A stretch of DNA of 64,000 bases from CAYQQU01 sp964419545 (GTDB lineage Bacteria > Bacteroidota > Bacteroidia > Chitinophagales > Saprospiraceae), in assembly GCA_964419545.1 (NCBI GenBank), contig CAYQQU010000002.1, positions 1 through 64,000 of the forward strand, read 5' to 3'. Shown here in pieces: positions 6,771 to 14,513 of the stretch; positions within the stretch are counted from its first letter, which is position 1, and each line of letters begins with the position of its first letter. The translations under genes were made by a program, and so were the position numbers. The notes beneath the pieces were generated by a model. That model saw nothing but the letters and a program-made list of their open reading frames with translations. It was not told where the DNA came from and ran no database searches.

Positions 6771-8393
6771 TCAAGCCGGGACGGCCGCGCCCTGTTGTTC
6801 CTTGTTCACAAAATACATATCGAGGTGGCCCTTGTTCTTGGCTTCGACCTTGCCGCGGTATTCGCACTCGAATTTATAGCGCACCAGGTTATAAGTATCC
6901 TCTGAGATATTGACGCGCCCCACTTCGCTGTTGGTCTCCACCCGGGCCGCGGTATTGACCGTATCGCCCCAGATGTCGTAGGCAAATTTCTTGAGCCCCA
7001 CCACGCCGGCGACCACCGGGCCCGTATGAATACCGATGCGGGCCTCGAAATAGGGTTTGCCCTGGCGCATGCGTTCTTGTTTCTCTTCTTCGAGGAACTG
7101 CTGCATTTCCAGGGCGGCGCGGATGAGGTTGTGCGGCATGGTGTGGTTGCCCGTCAGGCCGGTGGCGCACATATAGGCGTCGCCGATGGTTTTGATCTTT
7201 TCGACGTCCTCGTACTGGCCGATGATAAAATCGAACGCTTTGAAGCACTTGTCGAGCTCTTCCACCAGGTCTTCCGGCCCGAGTTGTTCGGCGATGCGGG
7301 TAAAGTTGCGAAAATCCGAAAACAGGACGGTCACTTTGTCGTAGCGCTGGGCTTTTACTTTCCCGTTTTCCTTGAGTTCTTCGGCGATCTTTACCGGCAG
7401 GATATTGGTAAGCAGGCTGTCCGCGCGTTCGCGTTCTTCCTGGATGATCCGGTTTTTGCGTCGGCTCGAACGGTAGAGAAAGAACGACAGCAGCGCGACG
7501 ATCAGCGCGAAGGCGACGCCGCCGATCAGGTAGTTGCGGAGCTCCCGTTCCTTTTGTGCGAGCGATTCTGCTTGCTGTTGCGCCATTTCTGCTTGGAGGC
7601 GCGCCTGCTCCGTCTTGGCCAGCACGGCTTCTTTTTCGAGCGCCTCCCGGGTGAGCACTTTTACTTTTTTGCGTTCCTGGTCGGCGATTTCCTCTACCTT
7701 GACCAGCGCTTCTTCCTTTGCGGCCACTTCCTGTTCCACCTCTTCCTTCTCGCGGGAGAGTCGTTGGGTTTGTTGCTTGAGCACATCCTTATCGCTGCTC
7801 AGCTGGTCGCGTTCCTCGGAAAGGGCGTCGATATTGCGCTGCACTTCGGCCAGTTGCTCTTCCAGGCGTTGCTGCTCTCTGGAGATCTGGGATTTCTGCT
7901 TTTCGTACCGGCCTTCCAGTTCACTGATGCTCGTCCCTTTTTTACTGAAATAGGCGAAAGCTTCCTCATAGATCTGAGCGGCGCGGCGGTGTTTGCGCTC
8001 TTTGGTGGCAAACTGGGCCCGCTTGTTGACGGATTTGATGATGAGGTCGGAATCGCCGGCGGCTTTGGCGTGAGCGACGGCGCTTTTCAGCCAGACGTCG
8101 GTATTGTAGTCGCTGCGTTCGCGTTCATAACCCAGGGCGACCTGGTAAGCGGCGCGCGCCGCCTGCCCTTCATTGTTGAGATCGAGGGCGAGTCGGTGGG
8201 AGCGCTTGCCGTAATCGATCGATTTATCAGCATCGACGCGCAGGTATTTTTCGCTCAGCTCGTAGGTGAGGAGCATCTTCTCTTTGGTGGTGCTCGCTTC
8301 CCGCAGTTGTTTTTCGAGTGCTTCGATGGAATCCTGCGCGGTCAGGCCGAAAGCGCAACCGAGAATCAACGTCAGAACAATCCACTTTTTCAT
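6771..8393 (-). CDS. Class III adenylate cyclase with TPR-like and coiled-coil periplasmic region
   Basis: The start at 8393 gives a standard signal/anchor (MKKWIVLTLILGCAFGLTAQ); an in-frame ATG at 8417 would add eight residues. Numbered from that longer form, a TPR-like helical repeat region (30-165) and a long charged coiled coil (168-293) precede one membrane helix (about 296-315). The cytoplasmic catalytic domain (360-535) shows metal Asp368 in FSDFRNF and Asp413 in TIGDAYM, base-reading Lys409 and Asp481 (YDIWGDTVNTAARVE), and transition-state Asn488/Arg492. The Lys/Asp pair predicts ATP, not GTP, as substrate, so the product should be cAMP. The outer coiled coil suggests signal-coupled dimerisation. 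Confidence 0.9.
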   Translation of the reverse strand: MKKWIVLTLILGCAFGLTAQDSIEALEKQLREASTTKEKMLLTYELSEKYLRVDADKSIDYGKRSHRLALDLNNEGQAARAAYQVALGYERERSDYNTDVWLKSAVAHAKAAGDSDLIIKSVNKRAQFATKERKHRRAAQIYEEAFAYFSKKGTSISELEGRYEKQKSQISREQQRLEEQLAEVQRNIDALSEERDQLSSDKDVLKQQTQRLSREKEEVEQEVAAKEEALVKVEEIADQERKKVKVLTREALEKEAVLAKTEQARLQAEMAQQQAESLAQKERELRNYLIGGVAFALIVALLSFFLYRSSRRKNRIIQEERERADSLLTNILPVKIAEELKENGKVKAQRYDKVTVLFSDFRNFTRIAEQLGPEDLVEELDKCFKAFDFIIGQYEDVEKIKTIGDAYMCATGLTGNHTMPHNLIRAALEMQQFLEEEKQERMRQGKPYFEARIGIHTGPVVAGVVGLKKFAYDIWGDTVNTAARVETNSEVGRVNISEDTYNLVRYKFECEYRGKVEAKNKGHLDMYFVNKEQQGAAVPA

Positions 8394-8526
8394 GCTAAAA
8401 AAACTTCTGAAGTTCATGGCAATAAAACCGGCCGGGGAGGAAAAAGATTGCCTCCCGGGTGCTCAAATACAAAAAAACGACAAAAATACAAAAGGGCCCC
8501 GCTCCGTCCCTTTGGGGTTAAGAGAA

Positions 8527-8668
8527 GTTTGGGGCGGGTTCGTTATGAAAATCAACAGGTTGGGGTTCTGGCTAAAAGATAAAATGTGAGTATACCGGGG
8601 TAAATGAGCATTTTATCTTGACGACAGGTTCCTAGCCTGTTGATTTGCAATAGAAGGAAGCTCCAAAC
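8527..8668. repeat. Palindromic intergenic repeat, copy A, with an internal insertion
   Basis: The outer arms GTTTGGGGC (8527-8535) and GCTCCAAAC (8660-8668) and the flanking text match copy B at 29891-29967. Compared with B, about 69 bp are inserted. The insert is bracketed by direct repeats ACAGGTT (8555-8561 and 8624-8630) and contains a perfect 11-bp inverted repeat AAGATAAAATG (8576-8586)/CATTTTATCTT (8609-8619). The element accounts for much of the 359-bp gap between the divergent cyclase and monooxygenase genes. The rest of that gap shows no gene. Confidence 0.7.
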
Positions 8669-8776
8669 ATCTCTAAAATTTGGCAGTCTCGAAGACAACA
8701 GAAAATCCAACTCCTTGTATAACGCAGCCTCCCCCTTTTCGTTACAACCTTAGCCCTGCCGCATTGTTAGGAAACC

Positions 8777-9487
8777 ATGGAAAATGCGCAAATCGTCACG
8801 GTTTCCTTCTTTCGCTATCGCGGCTGGCGGTCCCGCTGGTGGGCCTTGCAGCAAATGGGCCGCGCCCCCCGGGAACTCGAGCAGACGCCGGGGCTGGATT
8901 TTGTGAAGATGCTGGGCAGCGGCGGCGGCAACGGATTCAGCATCTGGCCCAATTTCGGGGTCTATGGCTTGCTGGGGGTCTGGGAGCACGAAGCGGCCGC
9001 GCGGTGCTTCATGGCGTCCAATGATCAGTTTGCCGCTTTCCGGGCTACCAGCGCCGAGCACTGGACCGTCTTTTTACGGACCGTAATGGTCCACGGGGAG
9101 TGGGAGGGGCGCTGCCCGTTTTCCGTTACCCGGCCGTCCGATCCGTCGGCGCCGGTAGCCGTACTCACCCGCGCGACCATTCGCCCCGGTCAGCTTTGGC
9201 GTTTCTGGCGTTTCGTGCCGCAGGTCGGCCGCTCAATCGATGACAAACCGGGTTTGCTCTTTTCCATCGGTGTCGGCGAATTGCCGCTCATCCAACAGGC
9301 TACGTTCAGCCTCTGGCGCGATAGCGAAATGATGAAAAACTTCGCCTACCGCAGCCGGTTTCACCGCGAAGTCATCAAGCGCACCCGCGAGTACGGCTGG
9401 TACAGCGAGGAGCTTTTCGCCCGCTTTCAACCCTACGCCACCGAAGGCGCCTGGCAAAATGGCGATCCGCTGGGCGGCCTGATCTGA
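8777..9487 (+). CDS. Spheroidene monooxygenase (CrtA)-like protein
   Basis: The 236-residue product matches the CrtA family by memory of its motifs: NGFSIWPNFGVYGLLGVWE, ATIRPGQLWRFWRFVP, GVGELPLIQQATFSLW, MKNFAYRSRFHREVIKRTR and WYSEELFARF. CrtA proper oxygenates acyclic carotenoids (2-ketolase), while many homologues in non-photosynthetic Bacteroidota are uncharacterised. No other carotenoid gene lies nearby. The next gene, an alpha/beta hydrolase, follows after 47 bp on the same strand and is probably co-transcribed. Confidence 0.8.
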   Translation: MENAQIVTVSFFRYRGWRSRWWALQQMGRAPRELEQTPGLDFVKMLGSGGGNGFSIWPNFGVYGLLGVWEHEAAARCFMASNDQFAAFRATSAEHWTVFLRTVMVHGEWEGRCPFSVTRPSDPSAPVAVLTRATIRPGQLWRFWRFVPQVGRSIDDKPGLLFSIGVGELPLIQQATFSLWRDSEMMKNFAYRSRFHREVIKRTREYGWYSEELFARFQPYATEGAWQNGDPLGGLI

Positions 9488-9534
9488 TTGTACGAATAAT
9501 TGCTTATTTTCAGCCGCCACGGCATAATCGAGGT

Positions 9535-10296
9535 ATGGACCTAAACTATAAAACTTTCGGGCAGGGGGAGCCGGTAATCATCCTTCACGGGATGTTCGGC
9601 ACGCTCGACAACTGGCAGACCCTGGCGCGCCGCCTGGCCGACCACCACACGGTATATATCGTAGACCAGCGCAACCACGGGCGTTCGCCGCACACCGATA
9701 CGATGAGTTATCCCGAAATGGCCGAAGACCTGCGCCATTTTATGGAAGACCACTGGATCTACAACGCTCACATCGTCGGCCATTCGATGGGAGGGAAAAC
9801 GGCGATGGCGTTCGCGCTCCACTATCCGGAGATGGTCGATAAACTGGTGGTGGTGGATATTGCTCCGCGCGCTTATCCGGGCGGGCATCAGGAAATTTTC
9901 GAAGTGCTCCTGGCGCTGGACCTCTCCGCTATCCGCGAACGGAGCGAAGCCGACGATTTTCTGAAACCCCGGGTGCCGGAACCTTCCATCCGGCAGTTTT
10001 TACTCAAAAACCTGACGCGCGACAAGGACGGCGGGTACCGCTGGAAAATGAACTTGCCCGTCATTTACCAACACTATTCGGATATTTTGGCCGAAATCAA
10101 AAATGAAACGCCTTACGCCGGCCCCGCGCTCTTCATAAGAGGGGAAAATTCTTCTTACGTTCAACCGGGCGACGACGAAAACGTTCGGTCGTTGTTCCCC
10201 AACGCGCGTATCGAGACCATCCCCGATGCCGGCCATTGGGTCCACTCGGAGCGGCCGGATGCTTTTTTCGAGCACCTGCAGGCCTTTTTGGGGTAA
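9535..10296 (+). CDS. Alpha/beta-hydrolase (YbfF-like esterase)
   Basis: This 253-residue cytosolic hydrolase has the oxyanion-region HGMFGTLDNW (18-27), DQRNHGRSPH, a nucleophile elbow GHSMGG with Ser84, the DIAPRAYPGG segment, and catalytic His234 in DAGHWVHSE. This motif set and the length match the YbfF/esterase branch acting on acyl esters, possibly acyl-CoA or lipid-derived. No signal peptide is seen. The substrate cannot be told from sequence. Confidence 0.9.
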   Translation: MDLNYKTFGQGEPVIILHGMFGTLDNWQTLARRLADHHTVYIVDQRNHGRSPHTDTMSYPEMAEDLRHFMEDHWIYNAHIVGHSMGGKTAMAFALHYPEMVDKLVVVDIAPRAYPGGHQEIFEVLLALDLSAIRERSEADDFLKPRVPEPSIRQFLLKNLTRDKDGGYRWKMNLPVIYQHYSDILAEIKNETPYAGPALFIRGENSSYVQPGDDENVRSLFPNARIETIPDAGHWVHSERPDAFFEHLQAFLG

Positions 10297-10512
10297 AAAA
10301 GTAACTTGTTTTCCGGTCTTGCGTAAAGCCGGAAGAGGTTCCTGGCCGTTCGCTCGCCTTTGCTGCGCCCTCACCATACTTTGCTCTTTTCACCACCGTC
10401 ACCGGCGACGAACAGCGCCGGCGACCAAACAAAAATTCATTCCGGATAATTAGCAATAGCTGAATTCCGTTATGGTATGGTAAAAAATCCCTGGTTAAAA
10501 GCGACAGAAGAA

Positions 10513-12144
10513 ATGAGAAAATTCCTGAAAATCACCGGTGTCACCGCCATCCTAGTAACAACGCTGGCTTTCACCTTCCGGCAGGAGAACAACCGGTTCT
10601 TCGAGATTGCCAAAAACATTGAGATCTTCACAAACCTCTACAAAGAACTCAATACCTACTACGTCGACGATATCGACCCCGGGCAGTTGATGCGCACCGG
10701 CATCGAGGCGATGGTCGAATCGCTCGATCCGTATACCAATTATATTTCCGAATCCGACATCGAGGGATACCGCTACCTCACCGAAGGGCGCTACAACGGC
10801 ATCGGCGCCCAGAGCAAGGTGATGGGGGACTACGTGACCATCACCGAACTCTACAAAGACCAGCCGGCGGATAAAGCCGGCCTGCGCCCCGGCGACCAGA
10901 TCATGGCCGTTGACGGCCAGGACGCCAAAGGTAAAAACCCGGATGAACTGAACGAGATCCTTCGCGGCTTTCCGGGCACTACCGTTACCCTGACCATTCA
11001 GCGCCCCGGACAGTCGCTGCCGTTCGACGTCAGCCTGACGCGCGGCGAGGTGGAAGTGCCCAATGTTCCTTACTACGGCGTCGTGCGCGAAGACGTCGGC
11101 TACGTGGCCCTCTCTACCTTTACCCGGGAAGCCGGCCGCAACGTGGCCAACGCCCTGAAAGAGATGAAAGAACAAAACCCTGAACTCAAAGGGGTGATCC
11201 TCGATCTGCGCGACAACGGCGGCGGCTTGCTCTCCGAAGCGGTCAACATCTCCAATATTTTTATCCCTAAAAATGAAGTGGTGGTCACGACCAAGGGCAA
11301 AGTCAAAGAATGGGATCGCAGCTTCACGACCATGACGCCTCCGTTGGATACCGAAATCCCCGTGGCGGTGCTCATCGACGGACGATCGGCCTCGGCTTCC
11401 GAGATTGTTTCCGGCGTCATCCAGGACTACGATCGCGGGGTGCTGGTCGGCCAGCGTTCCTACGGCAAAGGGCTGGTGCAGAACACCCGCGATATCGGCT
11501 ACAACGCCAAACTGAAACTGACAACCGCCAAGTACTACATCCCGAGCGGCCGCTGCATCCAGAGCGTAGAATACGAAGACGGCGGGCCGGTCCATATTCC
11601 CGACGACCAACGCACCCCCTTCAAAACCCGCAACGGGCGCGTAGTGCTCGACGGGGGAGGCGTAAAGCCGGACCTGCTGCTGGATGAACCCGCCGACGAC
11701 CCGGTCGTCAAAGCCATCCAGGAACAAAACCTCATCTTCGATTTCGTCACCCAATTCTGCCTGGATAACGATAGCATCGAAGCAGTAGAGCAATTCCGCT
11801 TCCAGGACTTCGAAACTTTCGTCGACTTTGTGGAAAACCGCAATTTCCAATACGAAACGGAGAGCGAAAAACTTCTCAAAAAGCTGCGCGCCAAGGCAGA
11901 AGAGGAAGCGCTGGACGTCGAAGCAGATATCGCCGAAATGACCGATAAGATCAAAGAAGCCAAACGCACGGCGCTTTACGACTACCGCGAGACCCTCATT
12001 GACCTCATCGAAAAAGAGATTGCCGGCCGCTACTATTACCGCAAAGGCGCCATCCAGATCGGGCTGCGCAACGATATCGAAATTGAGGAAGCTGTCAAGC
12101 TGCTGAAGGATCCTGAGCGCTATCAGAGGGTGCTTACTAATTGA
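10513..12144 (+). CDS. S41-family C-terminal processing peptidase (CtpA/Prc-like)
   Basis: A signal-anchor (MRKFLKITGVTAILVTTLAF) supports the start at 10513; an in-frame ATG at 10477 would add 12 residues. Counted from that longer form, a PDZ domain lies at about 95-180 (DKAGLRPGDQIMAVDGQ). The S41 core carries the nucleophile region SASASE (304-309) and the Lys loop GQRSYGKGLVQ. The C-terminal 120 residues are charged and helical. The protein should cleave C-termini of envelope proteins in the periplasm. Upstream, 10297-10512 holds a TTCCGG/CCGGAA hairpin and a CCGGATAATTAGCAATAG stretch resembling the gene-end motif. Confidence 0.92.
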   Translation: MRKFLKITGVTAILVTTLAFTFRQENNRFFEIAKNIEIFTNLYKELNTYYVDDIDPGQLMRTGIEAMVESLDPYTNYISESDIEGYRYLTEGRYNGIGAQSKVMGDYVTITELYKDQPADKAGLRPGDQIMAVDGQDAKGKNPDELNEILRGFPGTTVTLTIQRPGQSLPFDVSLTRGEVEVPNVPYYGVVREDVGYVALSTFTREAGRNVANALKEMKEQNPELKGVILDLRDNGGGLLSEAVNISNIFIPKNEVVVTTKGKVKEWDRSFTTMTPPLDTEIPVAVLIDGRSASASEIVSGVIQDYDRGVLVGQRSYGKGLVQNTRDIGYNAKLKLTTAKYYIPSGRCIQSVEYEDGGPVHIPDDQRTPFKTRNGRVVLDGGGVKPDLLLDEPADDPVVKAIQEQNLIFDFVTQFCLDNDSIEAVEQFRFQDFETFVDFVENRNFQYETESEKLLKKLRAKAEEEALDVEADIAEMTDKIKEAKRTALYDYRETLIDLIEKEIAGRYYYRKGAIQIGLRNDIEIEEAVKLLKDPERYQRVLTN

Positions 12145-12194
12145 GTTTGAGTGTGGGTGTGAGTATGAGTGTGGGTGTGAGTGTGAGTGTGGGG
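12145..12194. repeat. Degenerate GTGTGA/GTGTGG hexanucleotide tract
   Basis: Between two convergent stop codons lies about 50 bp of near-perfect tandem GAGTGT/GGGTGT/GAGTAT hexamers. It is a simple-sequence tract on a purine-T strand and fills the whole intergenic gap. Copy number may vary by slippage; no other function is apparent. Confidence 0.8.
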
Positions 12195-14141
12195 TTAGTT
12201 TCCCGGGCGGATGAGTTCAAATTCCGTGCGGCGGTTCTTTCGGCGGCCTTCCGGGCTGTCGTTGGGCGCGATGGGTTTTGATTCGCCGAAACCGCGGTAC
12301 CGGAGCCTTTCGGGATCAATTCCTTTTTCAACCAGATAGTTGTAAACGGCGCGGGCCCGGTTTTCGGAAAGGGCCTGATTGTCCCCCTCCTGGCCTACGT
12401 CGTCCGTATGGCCGTTGATCCGGATGTGCAATGCCGGATTTTCTTTCAGCAGATCAAACAACCGGTCCAGCTCGGTGGTCGATTCCGGCAGCAGTTCTGC
12501 GGAGCCGGTCGCAAAGAAAACATTGTTGAGCACTACGGGTTGCGAGCGCCCTGAATCGGCTGCCGTCACTTCGATCGGTTGGAGCTCGATGTCGAGCCGG
12601 TAGGGGTCGGTGCTTTCCCGAAGGCCGGCCAGCGCGAAGTTTTCGGAGTGAAAAACGTATCCGGGCCGGGATACGTTGAGGGCGTAATCCTGTCCGGTGG
12701 GTAGCACGACGAGGAAAGTGCCGGCCGCGTCGGTACGGTCGCGCACGTGGCGCCGGCCGTCAGCCAGGCGGATAAAATCGACCTGAGCTTCGAGCGGGCG
12801 GCCCGTCCGGGCGTCGCGCACCCGCGCCTCCACATAAGTGGCCGGATTGGGTCGCGCTTCCGGATACAATTCAAAAGTAAACAGGTCGGCATTGCCGATG
12901 TATTCCTGTTTGGTGGTTTGCCGGGCGAGGTCGGAATCGAAGTAGGCAGTGCGCCCGTCGAGGCTGACGAACAAAGCGCCTTCATTCGCCGCGGTATTGA
13001 TGGGGTAACCGAGGTTTCGGGGTTCGCCCCAGCTGCCGTCGGGTTGCCGGCGCGATACAAAAAGGTCGTATTGTCCCATTCCGGGATGCCCGGTCGACAT
13101 AAAATACAACGTCTGCCCGTCGTGGTGCAGGAAGGGCGCCTGTTCTTTGTAGGGGGTATTGATTTTCGGGCCCAGGTTCCGGGGTTCGTCCCAGCTGCCG
13201 TCTTCATTGCGGGTGCTTACCCAAAGGTCGAGCTCGCCCTGTCCGCCGCCCCGGCTGCTGGCGAAATAGAGCGCTTGCCCGTCGGCCGAAAGCGAGGGCT
13301 GCGATTCCCAGGCGCTGCTGTTGACGGGCGGGCCGATCGGGCGGGGCGCGGACCATCGCCCGGCTTCCAGTTCAGAAAAATAGAGGTCGAAATTGCGTTC
13401 CGACTGAAAATTACTGGTAAAGACCATGAGCCGGCCGTTCGCGGCGATGCTGGGACTCACCTCGCTGAAAGGCGTATTCAGTCCCGGCAGGGGTTGCCCC
13501 TGCGTCCAGGCGCTGTCCTGAAACCGGCTGAAATAGATGTCTTCGTTGCGGGGGGCGACGCGAGTGGAATAGACGAGCAGCCGGCCGTCGGCCGTGAGCG
13601 AAGGCAGGTATTCCGGCCGGTCGGTATTGATGCCGGGCCCCAGCGGTCGCGGATCAAAAGGAACCGGACGGCGGAGGGCATCAGCGGCAAACTCGACATC
13701 GGCCAGCATTTTCCGGGCTTGCTTTTCCCGCTCCGCTCCTGCTTTTCCGCTGTCGAGGTAGGTGCGCAAACGGGGGGCGGCTTCGGCGTATTTGCCCTGG
13801 CGATATTCCGTTTCGGCGAGCAGGAAGTAGGCCAGCGGAGCGTAGTCGGGCCCCAGGGCGATCGCTTTTTCGAATGCCGCTTCGGCCGCCGGCAGATCGC
13901 CGGTCAGCAAAAGCAGATCGGCGTAAACGAGCAGCGCGTCGATGAACTCAGGCGCTTTGGCCAGCGCCTTATCCAGGGTTTTCAGCGCCTCCGACGCTCG
14001 TCCGGCTGCGATGTGCTGCTCGGCTTCGGCCAGCCAGGTTACGGCCTTCTTGGGCGCATCCGCCCGGGTGACGTAAGATTGTGACCAAACCGGGGAAAGG
14101 CAGAAAATAAAAACGGGAAGCAGTAAGAAGCGAAGCGGCAT
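12195..14141 (-). CDS. OmpA-family protein with TPR and PD40 repeats
   Basis: The 648-residue product has a signal peptide (1-20, ending PVWSQ), TPR-like helices (about 30-150) and a series of PD40/TolB-like propeller repeats (about 180-400; PSLTADGRLLVYSTR, PSLSADGQALYFASSR, PFLHHDGQTLYFMSTG). A carboxypeptidase-regulatory-like beta domain (about 420-510) follows. The C-terminal OmpA peptidoglycan-binding domain has INGHTDDVGQEGDNQALSEN and LRYRGFGESKPI. Such proteins sit on the periplasmic face of the outer membrane in Bacteroidota and relatives include the T9SS component PorE, but this copy is not in a T9SS cluster. Confidence 0.9.
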   Translation of the reverse strand: MPLRFLLLPVFIFCLSPVWSQSYVTRADAPKKAVTWLAEAEQHIAAGRASEALKTLDKALAKAPEFIDALLVYADLLLLTGDLPAAEAAFEKAIALGPDYAPLAYFLLAETEYRQGKYAEAAPRLRTYLDSGKAGAEREKQARKMLADVEFAADALRRPVPFDPRPLGPGINTDRPEYLPSLTADGRLLVYSTRVAPRNEDIYFSRFQDSAWTQGQPLPGLNTPFSEVSPSIAANGRLMVFTSNFQSERNFDLYFSELEAGRWSAPRPIGPPVNSSAWESQPSLSADGQALYFASSRGGGQGELDLWVSTRNEDGSWDEPRNLGPKINTPYKEQAPFLHHDGQTLYFMSTGHPGMGQYDLFVSRRQPDGSWGEPRNLGYPINTAANEGALFVSLDGRTAYFDSDLARQTTKQEYIGNADLFTFELYPEARPNPATYVEARVRDARTGRPLEAQVDFIRLADGRRHVRDRTDAAGTFLVVLPTGQDYALNVSRPGYVFHSENFALAGLRESTDPYRLDIELQPIEVTAADSGRSQPVVLNNVFFATGSAELLPESTTELDRLFDLLKENPALHIRINGHTDDVGQEGDNQALSENRARAVYNYLVEKGIDPERLRYRGFGESKPIAPNDSPEGRRKNRRTEFELIRPGN

Positions 14142-14247
14142 AGGTAGTGAACTTTTGTTCTAATAACGCTTTTCACGTGAATTTGATTATCGGCCGCCCC
14201 CCGGCAAAACGGAATGCGGAATTGGCTGGTCTGCCGCGAAACAAGCT

Positions 14248-14411
14248 CTAATCCGGATTATTCATGGGTTAGTCTATTGCGAAGCCAAACTGCCCGCCAT
14301 TCTGCCCCGCTCACTCACCGTATCTGGGGGTGCGCCTGCGTGGCGCCCGCCTGCGCGAACGCAAGCCTGTCAACGGTCATGACGAAGCTTCCACGAATAA
14401 TCCGGGCTAAG
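14248..14411. repeat. MITE-like element with CCGGATTATTC inverted ends
   Basis: The left end CTAATCCGGATTATTCATGG (from 14248) is matched in inverted orientation by the right end at 14391-14411, whose reverse complement reads CTTAGCCCGGATTATTCGTG; most positions agree. The 120-bp interior is non-coding and GC-rich with short internal repeats (GCCTGCG, CGCCCGCCTGCGCGAACGC). It lies in the 372-bp gap between divergent genes, of which the remainder shows nothing recognisable. Similar half-sites occur at other gene ends (31487-31547, 58452-58467). Confidence 0.55.
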
Positions 14412-14513
14412 GGCTGCCTACTTATTCCAGTCGTCGGCACACATTTCTGTCTTCAAATTGGTTTATATTTAGAAGGGCAATGCCGAATGGCCGGCTGTCG
14501 CTAAACAACCAAC

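Noticed and set aside
7026..8582. 518-codon open frame on the plus strand
   Set aside because: It is antisense to the adenylate cyclase gene, whose catalytic motifs are intact on the minus strand; the plus-strand product is Phe/Leu-rich with no recognisable domain.
10552..11850. 432-codon minus-strand open frame
   Set aside because: Antisense to the S41 peptidase; composition typical of a codon-bias shadow.
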